NCBI RefSeq assembly: GCF_900100005.1 | Contig: NZ_FNEB01000006.1 | Location: 62,001 to 126,000 of the forward strand | Source: Lutimaribacter saemankumensis | GTDB taxonomy: Bacteria > Pseudomonadota > Alphaproteobacteria > Rhodobacterales > Rhodobacteraceae | Length of the DNA: 64,000 nucleotides | Direction of reading: 5' to 3' | Shown here: one piece after another, positions 26,695 through 35,019 of the stretch | Layout of the letters: the number at the start of each line of letters is the position of its first letter | How positions within the stretch are numbered: position 1 is the stretch's first letter | The notes under the pieces: generated by a model | What the model saw: the letters and a program-made list of their open reading frames with translations, nothing else | What the model was told of the DNA's origin: nothing | Database searches by the model: none | Position numbers and translations under genes: made by a program

Positions 26695-27957
26695 ATGAAT
26701 ATCCTGTTCATCCACCAGAATTTTCCCGGGCAGTTCAAGCATCTTGCCCCGGCGCTGGCGCGTGCCGGGCACCGTTGCGTTGCGCTGACGCTGCGGGTCA
26801 AGGAAGCGACGAAGTGGCAGGGCGTCACGGTGTTGCCCTACAAGATATCGCGCAACACGACTCCGCGCCTGCACCCCTGGCTGGTCGATCTGGACACCAA
26901 GGTGGTGCGCGGCGAGGCCTGTTTCCGCGCCGCACGGGCGCTGCGTGAAAAGGGGTTTACGCCGGATATCATCGTGGCCCATCCGGGATGGGGCGAATCC
27001 ATGTTCCTGCGCGACGTCTGGCCCAAGGCGCGGATCGGGCTGTATTACGAGCTTTATCACCGCTCGACCTGGCCGCACATGCATTTCGACCCCGAGTTCG
27101 ACCGCCACCCGGACAAGGAGGCCGAGGCGCTGCGAATCCGCATGAAGAATCTCAACAACCTGATTCACCTGCCGGTGGGCGACATGGGGCTGAGCCCGAC
27201 CGAATTTCAGGCCAACACCTTTCCGCAGGCATTCCGCGACAGGATCAGCGTGATCCATGACGGCATCGACACCGATCTTGTGGTGCCGGACGCGGATGTG
27301 CGGTTCGAGATCGAGGGCATCCCGGCGCTGACGCGTGCCGACGAGGTCGTGACCTTCGTGAACAGGAACCTGGAGCCCTATCGCGGGTATCACGTTTTCA
27401 TGCGGTCGTTGCCGCGGCTGCTGGCCGAGCGGCCGAACGCGCGGGTGCTGATCGTCGGCGGCGACGAGGTGAGTTACGGTGCGCGGGCGCCCAAGGGGCA
27501 GACCTGGAAGCAGATTTTCATCGACGAGGTGCGCGGGCAGATACCGGATGAAGACTGGGCGCGGGTGCATTTCCTAGGGCGTATCCCCTATGACCGGTTC
27601 CTGCGTCTGCTGCAGGTGTCGAGCGTGCATGTCTACCTGACATACCCGTTTGTCCTGAGCTGGTCGCTGTTCGAGGCGATGAGCGCGGGTGCGGCCATCG
27701 TGGCCAGCGACACCGCGCCCCTGCAGGAGGCGATCGAGCCGGGGCGGACGGGTGTCCTGGTGGATTTCTTCGACCGCGAGGCGCTTGTCGACGAAGTCTG
27801 CGCGCTGTTGGACGATCCCGACAGGCGCGCAGCACTGGGGGCTGCGGCGCGGGCGTTCGTTCGCGAACACTATGATCTCAGGACGGTATGCCTGCCGCGG
27901 CAGATGGACTGGATCGACCGGTTGGCGGCCTGCAGTCCGGGGCGCGTGGGCGACTGA
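26695..27957 (+). CDS. glycosyltransferase, GT4-like
   Basis: 420 residues with the two-Rossmann GT-B architecture. It starts MNILFIHQNFPGQFKHLAPALARAGH, the usual acceptor-side opening, and the donor-sugar region has LFEAMSAGAAIVASDTAPLQEAIEPGRTGVLVDF, the E-x7-E pattern of family 4. This kind transfers sugar from a nucleotide sugar to lipid or polysaccharide acceptors. I chose ATG 26695 since it begins the first strand exactly; a GTG at 26662 adds 11 residues. It stands alone between leuS and the DUF3576 gene, which are adjacent in many related genomes. Likely cell-envelope or exopolysaccharide role, unproven. Confidence 0.82.
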   Translation: MNILFIHQNFPGQFKHLAPALARAGHRCVALTLRVKEATKWQGVTVLPYKISRNTTPRLHPWLVDLDTKVVRGEACFRAARALREKGFTPDIIVAHPGWGESMFLRDVWPKARIGLYYELYHRSTWPHMHFDPEFDRHPDKEAEALRIRMKNLNNLIHLPVGDMGLSPTEFQANTFPQAFRDRISVIHDGIDTDLVVPDADVRFEIEGIPALTRADEVVTFVNRNLEPYRGYHVFMRSLPRLLAERPNARVLIVGGDEVSYGARAPKGQTWKQIFIDEVRGQIPDEDWARVHFLGRIPYDRFLRLLQVSSVHVYLTYPFVLSWSLFEAMSAGAAIVASDTAPLQEAIEPGRTGVLVDFFDREALVDEVCALLDDPDRRAALGAAARAFVREHYDLRTVCLPRQMDWIDRLAACSPGRVGD

Positions 27958-27978
27958 CGCCGCCCGGCGCGCGTTGGA

Positions 27979-28524
27979 TCAGAAGCGGCTGTCCGCGATG
28001 CGCAATTCGCGGGCGCGGGCCAGAATCGCATCTTCGACGGCGGTGCGGGTGCCGGCGGCGACCGGACGGCCGCCCCGTGTCTGCAGCGCGACGACAAGGC
28101 TGCGGGCGTCGAGTGCGGGGTCTTTGATATAGACCGTCGCGCGATAGGACTGTCCGCCGCCCGGCGGCGTGCCATAGCCGAACACGATCACGCCGGTGAA
28201 CGGGTCGATGGACTGCACCGGCATGAAGTTCAGTACGTCCAGCGACGCATTCCAAAGGTACCGGTTTACCGCGACTTCTACATCGGGATCGGTGCGGCGG
28301 AAGATGTCGAAGATCGAACTGCCGGGGGTGCGCATGGCCGACCGGCCCTCGAGCGGCATGCCGGCCCGGTCGAAATTGCTGTTCTCGTCCGTGGTTTCGG
28401 TGCCGGGGGCACCGCCCAGCCCGCTTCCTGACCCGCCGCCGAAGCTGCCGAAGCCGCCACAGGCCGTCAGCGACACAAGCGCAAGCCCTGCCATGGTGAT
28501 TCTGAACGCGCGCGAATAGGTCAT
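27979..28524 (-). CDS. DUF3576 lipoprotein
   Basis: 181 residues. An N-terminal lipoprotein signal with lipobox LTAC near residue 21 is followed by a Gly/Ser-rich linker and a conserved domain (IFDIFRRTDPDVEVAVNRYLWNASLDVLNFMP and FGYGTPPGGGQSYRATVYI) of the DUF3576 type. In alphaproteobacteria this gene is commonly next to leuS, which suggests an envelope task, but the function is unknown. I chose ATG 28524 behind AAGG with six-base spacing; a TTG seven codons earlier is less likely. Confidence 0.85.
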   Translation of the reverse strand: MTYSRAFRITMAGLALVSLTACGGFGSFGGGSGSGLGGAPGTETTDENSNFDRAGMPLEGRSAMRTPGSSIFDIFRRTDPDVEVAVNRYLWNASLDVLNFMPVQSIDPFTGVIVFGYGTPPGGGQSYRATVYIKDPALDARSLVVALQTRGGRPVAAGTRTAVEDAILARARELRIADSRF

Positions 28525-28784
28525 GTGCGGCCTTACCCCCTGCAAAATCTACCTCCGTCCTACCCAAGCGTCGGGGCGCGGGCAAGGGATTAGTTCTTTT
28601 CGTTCTGGCAGCCATATGCCGGGACCCCGAAAGGAGTGTGGCAAAGCTGCACCATCTTGCCGCCCAAAAACCCGGCACTGTCCGGTGCGCTTGCAAACAC
28701 CCCCCGAAAAGAGCGAGAGACTACGCCATACCCAAATCGGATTCCCCGTTTTGGGGCGCATGACTGAAAACCGAGGGAACAACG

Positions 28785-29684
28785 ATGAAAAACATCATTC
28801 TCGCAACGACCGCTCTGGTTGCTACCGCAGGTGTGGCAGCAGCGGACGTGTCGATCAGCGGCTACGGCCGTTTTGGCGCCGTTTACAGCAACAACGCCGA
28901 TGACTGGAACACCGCAAGCCGTCTGCGTCTGCAGTTCGACGTGTCGGCAGAAACCGATGGCGGCATCGTCTTCGGTGCTCGCCAGCGTCTGCAGACCGAA
29001 GAAAACGCAACCGGCAACGGTGGCAACGGTGCACGCTTCTACATGACCACCAACGGCTTCACGCTGGCGATGGGCAACATCCTGGGCGTGATCGAAGCAG
29101 CTCCGAACCTGTACCTGTCGACCAAGTCGGCTGGTGTCGGCCTGGAAGGCAACGGCTTCTACTCGCTGGCAGCTAACACCTCGTCGAACGGCGGCCGTTT
29201 CGCATGGACCGCGTACAGCTCGGGTGGCGCAGGCGCAACCGAAGGCGTTGAACTGCTGTACAACATGAACGGCTTTGGCGCTCACCTGCACAGCACCGAC
29301 GTCAGCACCGGTCTCGGCCTGAACTACACCTTCTCGGGCTACACTGTTGCAGCAGCCTACGAAGACTTCGACAACGGCGACAGCATCCTGTTCGCAAGCG
29401 TCGGCGGCACCATCGGCCAGGTTGACGTTGCTCTGGCGTATGCCGACACCGAATTCGGTGGCGCAAGCGCACAGAAATGGTCGCTGAAAGGTGGCTACGA
29501 CTTCGGCACCGGCCTGACCGTGTACGGCTTCGTCGCATCGGAAGACAGCCCCGCCAACGAATCCTATGGTCTGGGCGCGTCCTACGACCTGGGTGGCGGC
29601 GTTTCGCTGGAAGGCGGCGTGACCAAGACCGACGACATCGCAGACGACACCATCATCTCGATGGGTGCATTCTTCTCGTTCTAA
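28785..29684 (+). CDS. outer-membrane porin (Rhodobacter type)
   Basis: 299 residues, matching the Rhodobacter 16-stranded general porins that let small solutes cross the outer membrane as trimers. A signal peptide MKNIILATTALVATAGVAAA precedes DVSISGYGRFGAVYSN, the first strand. Strands alternate through the protein and it ends with a C-terminal Phe (IISMGAFFSF), the outer-membrane assembly signal. GAGGGA lies before the ATG. Codons are strongly biased (Ala GCA/GCT, Asn AAC, Lys AAA, Arg CGT), unlike neighbours, as expected for a very highly expressed gene. Its 239-base upstream region and its own terminator make it a single unit. Confidence 0.95.
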   Translation: MKNIILATTALVATAGVAAADVSISGYGRFGAVYSNNADDWNTASRLRLQFDVSAETDGGIVFGARQRLQTEENATGNGGNGARFYMTTNGFTLAMGNILGVIEAAPNLYLSTKSAGVGLEGNGFYSLAANTSSNGGRFAWTAYSSGGAGATEGVELLYNMNGFGAHLHSTDVSTGLGLNYTFSGYTVAAAYEDFDNGDSILFASVGGTIGQVDVALAYADTEFGGASAQKWSLKGGYDFGTGLTVYGFVASEDSPANESYGLGASYDLGGGVSLEGGVTKTDDIADDTIISMGAFFSF

Positions 29685-29707
29685 TTCAGAACGGAAACTG
29701 CATAGGG

Positions 29708-29741
29708 AAGGGCAGGTCGCTTGACCTGCCCTTTTCTTTTT
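29708..29741 (+). terminator. Rho-independent terminator after porin gene
   Basis: AAGGGCAGGTC and GACCTGCCCTT form an 11-base perfect stem with a four-base loop, followed by a T-rich run TTTCTTTT. It lies 23 bases after the porin stop. Confidence 0.9.
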
Positions 29742-29788
29742 GCCCGGCATTGTGTTTTGTGGCCGCGACCAAGCGGGAGGCATGAGAC

Positions 29789-30451
29789 ATGGGGCTTGAG
29801 GATATTCGCGCGCGCATCGCCAAGGCCGAAACAGAGGCGGGGCGCGATCCGGGAAGCGTGACGCTGATCGCGGTCAGCAAGGTGCAGCCGCTGGACCGTG
29901 TCGAAGCCGTTCTGGAGCAGGGACACCGCTGTTTCGGTGAAAACCGCGTGCAGGAAGCGGCGGGCAAGTGGCCCGATTTCCGCGAGCGCTTCGACGGGAT
30001 CGACCTGCACCTGATCGGCCCATTGCAGACCAACAAGACGCGGCAGGCCTTTGGACTGTTTCAGGCGATTCATTCGGTGGATCGGCCCAAACTGGCGAAC
30101 ACCATCGCCCGTATCGCGCAGGAAGAGGGCCATTGCCCGGATGTGTTCATCCAGGTGAACACCGGGGAAGAGGATCAGAAGGCGGGCATCATGCCGGCGG
30201 ATGCGGATGCGTTCATCGCCGAATGCCGCGCCATGGACCTTCCGGTGCAGGGCCTGATGTGCATCCCGCCCGTCGATGAGGAACCCGCGCTGCATTTCGC
30301 TTTGCTGGGAAAGATCGCCGCGCGCAACGGGTTGACGGGGCTGTCGATGGGGATGAGCGGCGATTTCGAGAAAGCGATCGCGCTGGGGGCCACGCATGTG
30401 CGCGTGGGCAGCGCGATTTTCGGTGAACGGGTCGCGCCGGATTCGGCCTGA
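29789..30451 (+). CDS. YggS-family PLP homeostasis protein
   Basis: 220 residues of the COG0325 PLP-binding TIM-barrel family. The PLP Lys is in LIAVSKVQPLDRV near residue 32, and GENRVQEAAGKWPD, LIGPLQTNKT and GLSMGMSGDFEKAIALGATHVRVGSAIFG are the conserved barrel motifs; the last binds the phosphate. It acts in vitamin-B6 balance in the cytosol and has no known catalytic reaction. It lies behind the porin terminator, so it is a separate transcript. Confidence 0.92.
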   Translation: MGLEDIRARIAKAETEAGRDPGSVTLIAVSKVQPLDRVEAVLEQGHRCFGENRVQEAAGKWPDFRERFDGIDLHLIGPLQTNKTRQAFGLFQAIHSVDRPKLANTIARIAQEEGHCPDVFIQVNTGEEDQKAGIMPADADAFIAECRAMDLPVQGLMCIPPVDEEPALHFALLGKIAARNGLTGLSMGMSGDFEKAIALGATHVRVGSAIFGERVAPDSA

Positions 30452-30472
30452 CCGACGGATTGATCCACGATT

Positions 30473-30967
30473 TCAGGGAACGATCAGGCGCGTTTCGTAC
30501 CGGATATGCCGTGCGATCCAAAGCAGGTGGTCGCGGCGGAAGGCGATGCAGCCCTCGGTCGGGTAATGCGGGCGGCGCCATTGGTGCAGGAATATGGCCG
30601 AGCCGCGCCCCGGCACGGCCTGCGGCCAGTTCCAGTCGGTGATCAGCACAAGATCATAGAGCGGGTCGGCGCGGCGCAGCCTTTCGTGGCTGTGGGGATA
30701 GGGCGCGCGGACCATGAGGTTGTAATCCTCATGCCGCGGATCGTCGGACCAAAGATCCGAGGGGCCGATCGGCGCCGCCCAGTCGGTGGGCCGGGCCATG
30801 CAGTCCGGGCGGTACAGCAGCCCGACGATTCGGTGCGTTCCGCGCGGCGTCGCGCCATCGCCTTCGCGCTTGTTGGCTGTTAGGTCGCCGCGCCCGATGC
30901 TGCAGGGAAACCGCCGGCCCATGAACCGCAGGTGCGTGGGTGTCAGGACGAGATCGGCCGGGGTCAT
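30473..30967 (-). CDS. L,D-transpeptidase-family (YkuD) protein
   Basis: 164 residues, essentially just the YkuD domain. The catalytic pattern is HQWRRPHYPTEGCIAF, with His128 and Cys140. YkuD enzymes make 3-3 peptidoglycan cross-links or attach proteins to peptidoglycan. No signal peptide or membrane segment is visible at the N-terminus, odd for a periplasmic enzyme. The protein starts MTPADLVLTPTHLRFMGRRF, a pattern shared by small YkuD proteins of Rhodobacteraceae and rhizobia. It may be exported by another route or act otherwise. It is convergent with yggS. Confidence 0.82.
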   Translation of the reverse strand: MTPADLVLTPTHLRFMGRRFPCSIGRGDLTANKREGDGATPRGTHRIVGLLYRPDCMARPTDWAAPIGPSDLWSDDPRHEDYNLMVRAPYPHSHERLRRADPLYDLVLITDWNWPQAVPGRGSAIFLHQWRRPHYPTEGCIAFRRDHLLWIARHIRYETRLIVP

Positions 30968-31007
30968 GCGATACCCGGAGCGTTTGCAGGCACAGACATC
31001 CCCTGCA

Positions 31008-32102
31008 TCACAGCAGATGCCCCGATTTCGCGGCTTTCGTGGCCAGGTAGGCGCGGTTATGCGCGGTTTCGCCCAGTTTCAGCGGGACGCGCTCGGCCAC
31101 CTGCAGCCCGTGCTTTTCCATCATCGCGATCTTGCGCGGGTTGTTCGTCAGAAGACGGACCGAGGTAAAGCCCATGGATTTCAGTATGTCGGCGCCCAGT
31201 CGGAAATCGCGTTCGTCATCTTCAAACCCGAGGCGGTGATTGGCCTCGACCGTGTCGAAACCCTGATCCTGCAGGGAATAGGCGCGCATCTTGTTGGCAA
31301 GGCCGATACCGCGGCCTTCCTGGTTCAGGTACAGCAGCACGCCCGCGCCTGCCGCCCCCATCTGCGCGAGCGCGCCGCGCAGTTGCGGGCCGCAATCGCA
31401 TTTCAGGCTGCCCAGAACGTCGCCGGTAAAGCAGGCGGAATGCAGCCGCGCCAGGACGGGTTCGCCTCGTGGTGGGTGGCCGATTTCAAAGGCGTAGTGT
31501 TCTTCGCTGCCGTCGGCAGGGCGAAAGATATGAAGGCGGCCGGCTTCGGCGGCCTCGGTCGGGAGGCGGGCGCTGACCACCGGGTCGGGATGCGGGCTGG
31601 CGGTCATCAGCGGTGCCACCAGGGCGGCAGGCAAATGTGTCAGCGCGTTCGACGCGGCAAAACCGGCAGGGTCGGGCAGCTCGAGCAGCAGCGCGGCAGG
31701 CAGCAGACGCGCGGATTTTGCCAGGCTGATGGCAAGGCGGTGCAGGTCGGCCGATCCTTCGCGGTAGGCCAGGAACGGGCCCTTCATCGGCATTTCCAGA
31801 TCGTCCGCCGGATCGGCCACCGCCAGAATCCAGGGCAGGCCCGCATCAGGGGGCAAGTGCAGCCGGGCCAGATCGTCGTCATAGGGGCGCGCCTTGAGCG
31901 TCGTGGCGCGCCGTGCGGTGATCGCAAGAACCGGAGCGCCCCCCATCGCGCGCAGATCGGCCAGCCGCGCAGGTGTCAGAGTTTCGGCTGCCAGCGCCAG
32001 CGCGCCGCTGCCATCCGCCCCGGTCAACACGACAGGCACGCCCATGCGCAAATCGGCGCGGGCGCGGGCCAAAAGCTCGGGCGGGGTGGGGGCAAAGCTC
32101 AT
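31008..32102 (-). CDS. ribA: GTP cyclohydrolase II with degenerate N-terminal domain
   Basis: 364 residues, about 160 longer than E. coli RibA (~196). The C-terminal part is a complete GTP cyclohydrolase II making the riboflavin precursor: zinc Cys in ACFTGDVLGSLKCDCGPQ, then YLNQEGRGIGLANKMRAY and LLTNNPRKIAMM. The N-terminal ~165 residues start ARARADLRMGVPVVLTGADG, reminiscent of DHBP synthase (RibB) but without its DDExxREN acidic and phosphate-binding motifs, so probably inactive. The start ATG at 32102 lies 156 bases from the divergent response-regulator gene. Confidence 0.9.
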   Translation of the reverse strand: MSFAPTPPELLARARADLRMGVPVVLTGADGSGALALAAETLTPARLADLRAMGGAPVLAITARRATTLKARPYDDDLARLHLPPDAGLPWILAVADPADDLEMPMKGPFLAYREGSADLHRLAISLAKSARLLPAALLLELPDPAGFAASNALTHLPAALVAPLMTASPHPDPVVSARLPTEAAEAGRLHIFRPADGSEEHYAFEIGHPPRGEPVLARLHSACFTGDVLGSLKCDCGPQLRGALAQMGAAGAGVLLYLNQEGRGIGLANKMRAYSLQDQGFDTVEANHRLGFEDDERDFRLGADILKSMGFTSVRLLTNNPRKIAMMEKHGLQVAERVPLKLGETAHNRAYLATKAAKSGHLL

Positions 32103-32258
32103 GCGCTGTCCTTTCGGACTTGATTTAGCCGTTCCGTGTCGGATTTGAAACATATCTCGCGCAGGCTACACGTCCGCGTGAGTGGATTGCAGCAATTCTT
32201 GCCGTTCGGGCGCGGCGCGCTCATCTCCCATATCAAGTAAGGAAAAGGAGGGCGTATC

Positions 32259-32945
32259 ATGGCGCAGCTCAAGAAAATTCTGCTTGTGGACGATGACGAA
32301 GACCTGCGCGAAGCGCTGAGCGAACAGCTGGTCATGACCGAGGATTTCGACGTTTTCGAAGCCGGCAACGGTGCGGAAGCGATGCAGAAGGCCAAGGAGG
32401 GGTTGTACGACCTGGTCATTCTTGACGTTGGCCTGCCCGACACGGACGGTCGTGAATTGTGCCGATTGATGCGCAAGCAGGGCGTGAAGGCGCCGATCCT
32501 GATGCTGACCGGGCATGACAGCGATGCGGACACGATCCTCGGGCTGGATGCAGGCGCGAACGATTACGTTACGAAGCCCTTCAAGTTTCCGGTGCTGCTG
32601 GCGCGTATCCGGGCGCAATTGCGCCAGCACGAGCAATCCGAAGACGCCGTTTTCCAGCTTGGGCCGTACACGTTCAAGCCGGCGATGAAGATGCTGATCA
32701 CCGAAGACGACCGCAAGATTCGCCTGACCGAGAAGGAAACCAACATTTTGAAGTTTCTCTACCGCTCGGCCGAGGGCGTGGTGGCGCGCGATGTGCTGCT
32801 GCATGAGGTCTGGGGTTATAATGCCGGGGTGACCACGCACACGCTGGAAACGCATATTTACCGGCTTCGCCAAAAAATAGAACCAGATCCGTCAAACGCG
32901 CGCCTTCTTGTTACCGAATCCGGCGGATATCGTCTGGTGGCGTAA
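32259..32945 (+). CDS. OmpR-family response regulator, CenR-like
   Basis: 228 residues: a receiver domain with acidic DDDED at 11-15, phospho-acceptor Asp56 in LVILDVGLPDTDG, and the Lys in VTKPFKF; then an OmpR winged helix (LTEKETNILKFLYRSAEGVVARDVLLHEVWGY, HTLETHIYRLRQKI). The N-terminal AQLKKILLVDDDEDLREALSEQL matches the essential alphaproteobacterial CenR, which controls cell-envelope and division genes. No histidine kinase gene is adjacent, as usual for CenR. AAAAGGAGGG precedes the ATG. The 3' untranslated region may hold an sRNA (next entry). CenR identity is likely, not certain. Confidence 0.88.
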   Translation: MAQLKKILLVDDDEDLREALSEQLVMTEDFDVFEAGNGAEAMQKAKEGLYDLVILDVGLPDTDGRELCRLMRKQGVKAPILMLTGHDSDADTILGLDAGANDYVTKPFKFPVLLARIRAQLRQHEQSEDAVFQLGPYTFKPAMKMLITEDDRKIRLTEKETNILKFLYRSAEGVVARDVLLHEVWGYNAGVTTHTLETHIYRLRQKIEPDPSNARLLVTESGGYRLVA

Positions 32946-33085
32946 GGTATTCCTGACTCTTCCTGATCCAGATCAAGGTGTATGATCGTATACAGGTTAA
33001 GTTAAACTCATCCCGTCGCATATCCGGGTTATGATATGCACCTCCCTGTTGGACTTGGCCCGGGCTTTGCCCGGGTCTTTTTTTT
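32946..33085 (+). ncRNA. candidate 3'-UTR-derived sRNA, SorX-like
   Basis: The 251 bases after the response regulator hold a hairpin GCATATC/GATATGC (33018-33024 with 33033-33039), a single-stranded ACCTCCCTGTTGGACTT, and a terminator at 33057-33085. In Rhodobacter sphaeroides the conserved sRNA SorX is released by RNase processing from the 3' UTR of an OmpR-type regulator gene (RSP_0847). Position, a distal part of about 75 bases (33010-33085) and structure fit. The AT-rich stretch around 32985-33008 could be the processing site. Sequence identity to SorX was not checked. Confidence 0.5.
33057..33085 (+). terminator. Rho-independent terminator of the cenR-like transcript / sRNA
   Basis: GGCCCGGG (33057-33064) pairs with CCCGGGTC (33070-33077, one G-U pair) across a five-base loop, followed by eight T residues (33078-33085). 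A textbook intrinsic terminator. Confidence 0.9.
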
Positions 33086-33196
33086 GCCGCCGTCCCGATT
33101 GCGGGGGGCGAAAGGGGGGACGACCCGATTGACCTCTCCCATCGCGCGTGTGGCTGTGCTAGGCGCAAGGCAATCGAACAGAACGGGAGCCCGCGT

Positions 33197-33985
33197 ATGC
33201 CATTCACCCTTGCCACATGGAACATCAACTCGGTCCGGTTGCGTGCGGGGCTGGTGGAAAAGCTGCTGCGCGAGGAAGCACCGGATGTGCTGTGCCTGCA
33301 GGAATGCAAGAGTCCGGTCGAAAAGATCCCGGCTGAACAGTTCGCCGCCCTTGGGTATGGCCACATGATCGCGCGTGGACAAAAGGGATATAATGGCGTG
33401 GCAATCCTGTCGAAGCTGCCGATCGAGGATGTGGGCGATATGGATTTCGCGGGTCTGGGCCATGCGCGGCACATCGCGGGGCGGCTGGAAAACGGGGTCA
33501 CGATCCATAATTTCTACGTACCGGCAGGCGGGGATGTGCCCGACCGAGAGGCGAACGAGAAATTTGGCCAGAAACTGGATTACCTGACCGAGATGCGGGA
33601 CTGGTTTCATGGCGACCGGCCGGAAAAGTCGATTCTGGTGGGTGATCTGAACATCGCCCCGCGCGAGGACGACGTCTGGAGCCACAAGCAGTTGCTCAAG
33701 GTCGTGAGCCATACCCCGATCGAGGTTGACCATCTGGGACAGACTCAGGAGGCCGGTAGATGGGTCGACATCACCCGGCAAGATATTCCTGACGGTCAAC
33801 TGTATTCCTGGTGGTCCTACCGGGCCAAGGATTGGGACGCCGCAGACAAGGGGCGGCGTCTGGATCATGTCTGGGCCACGGCCGATATTTCGAACGCGGG
33901 CCATTCCAGCCGTATCCTGCGGGATGCGCGCGGATGGGAGCAGCCCAGCGATCACGCACCGGTTTTCGCGACATTCGATCTGTAA
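33197..33985 (+). CDS. xth: exodeoxyribonuclease III (AP endonuclease)
   Basis: 262 residues of the exonuclease III/EEP family, which cuts DNA at abasic sites and degrades 3' ends during base-excision repair. Motifs in order: LATWNINSVRLR (Asn), CLQECKSPVEKIP (metal Glu), YNGVAILSKLP, FYVPAGGDVPD, VGDLNIAPREDDVW (Asp/Asn) and the C-terminal SDHAPVFATFDL (catalytic His). GGGAGCCCGCGT precedes the ATG. It starts after the sRNA terminator and is followed by the thioredoxin gene, 82 bases away. Confidence 0.94.
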   Translation: MPFTLATWNINSVRLRAGLVEKLLREEAPDVLCLQECKSPVEKIPAEQFAALGYGHMIARGQKGYNGVAILSKLPIEDVGDMDFAGLGHARHIAGRLENGVTIHNFYVPAGGDVPDREANEKFGQKLDYLTEMRDWFHGDRPEKSILVGDLNIAPREDDVWSHKQLLKVVSHTPIEVDHLGQTQEAGRWVDITRQDIPDGQLYSWWSYRAKDWDAADKGRRLDHVWATADISNAGHSSRILRDARGWEQPSDHAPVFATFDL

Positions 33986-34066
33986 GGGCAGCAGCCCAAT
34001 CCCCCTTTGAAATCCCGAACGCGAAGGCGCATATAGGGGCAAAGTTGCGAAAGGATGCATAGGACC

Positions 34067-34993
34067 ATGCTGGAACTTGGGCAAAACACTCCCGATGCGA
34101 GCGATCTGATCAAGGATGTCGGCGAAGAGGCCTTCATGGCCGAAGTGGTCGATGGTTCGGCCGAGGTGCCGGTGATCGTCGATTTCTGGGCGCCCTGGTG
34201 CGGCCCGTGCCGCACGCTGGGCCCGATGCTGGAAGACGCGGTCAAGGCCGCGAAAGGCGCGGTCAAGATGGCCAAGGTGAACGTGGACGAGGCGCAGCGC
34301 CTTGCCAGTGCGTTGGCGCAGCAGGGCCTTCCGCTGCAATCCATCCCCACCGTCGTGGCCTTTTACCAGGGCCGCCCGGTCGACATGTTCCAGGGCGCGC
34401 TTCCGCAATCCGAGATCAAGGCCTTTATCGATCGGGTCGTGCAGGCCGCGGGCGGCGATGCCAGCGGCGGGCTGGACGAGGCCGTTGCCGCCGCCGAAGA
34501 GATGCTGACGCAAGGGGCCGTGGCGGATGCCGCACAGACCTTTGCCGCGATCCTGGGCGAAGAGCCCGCGCATGCGCAAGCCTATGCCGGGCTGGTGCGT
34601 TGCTATGTCGAACTGGGACAGCTGGACGAGGCCGAGGCGACTCTGAACGGCGCGCCTGCCGAGATCGCAACCAGCGCCCCGATCGAAGCGGCGCGCGCGC
34701 AGTTGGAACTGGCGCGCCAGGCCGAGGGCGCCGGTCCGCTGGACGAGCTTCATGCAAAGGTCGAAGCCAACCCCGACGATCATCAGGCGCGTTACGACTA
34801 TGCCCAGGCGCTTTATGCCAAGGGGGACGGCCAGGCTGCCGTTGATCAGTTGCTTGAACTTTTCCGGCGCGACCGCGAGTGGAACGATGGGGCCGCCAAG
34901 GCGCAACTGTTCACGATTTTCGAAGCGTTGAAGCCCAATGATCCCGTGGTGTTGAACGGCCGGCGCAAGCTGAGCTCCATGATATTTGCCTGA
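34067..34993 (+). CDS. thioredoxin-TPR co-chaperone (YbbN/CnoX-like)
   Basis: 308 residues. The thioredoxin domain carries WAPWCGPCRTLGP (a normal CGPC, unlike the SQHC of E. coli YbbN) and the cis-Pro in QSIPTVVAF. From about residue 140 to the end are tetratricopeptide-type helices (AEEMLTQGAVADAAQTFAAIL, QAYAGLVRCYVELGQLDEAE, DHQARYDYAQALYAKGDGQ) and the LFRRDREWNDGAAKAQLFTIFE segment that closes YbbN-type proteins. It holds or repairs oxidised client proteins for GroEL/DnaK. ATG 34067 is preferred over 34055, which lacks ribosome-site spacing. Followed closely by the Lon-N and Trm112 genes. Confidence 0.9.
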   Translation: MLELGQNTPDASDLIKDVGEEAFMAEVVDGSAEVPVIVDFWAPWCGPCRTLGPMLEDAVKAAKGAVKMAKVNVDEAQRLASALAQQGLPLQSIPTVVAFYQGRPVDMFQGALPQSEIKAFIDRVVQAAGGDASGGLDEAVAAAEEMLTQGAVADAAQTFAAILGEEPAHAQAYAGLVRCYVELGQLDEAEATLNGAPAEIATSAPIEAARAQLELARQAEGAGPLDELHAKVEANPDDHQARYDYAQALYAKGDGQAAVDQLLELFRRDREWNDGAAKAQLFTIFEALKPNDPVVLNGRRKLSSMIFA

Positions 34994-35019
34994 CCCGCTT
35001 CGGGGCCTAAATCAAAGGC

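Noticed and set aside
23928-26948. Open frame of about 1000 codons on the plus strand opposite leuS
   Set aside because: Antisense shadow of leuS, which has intact HIGH and KMSKS motifs; no protein family features in the antisense translation.
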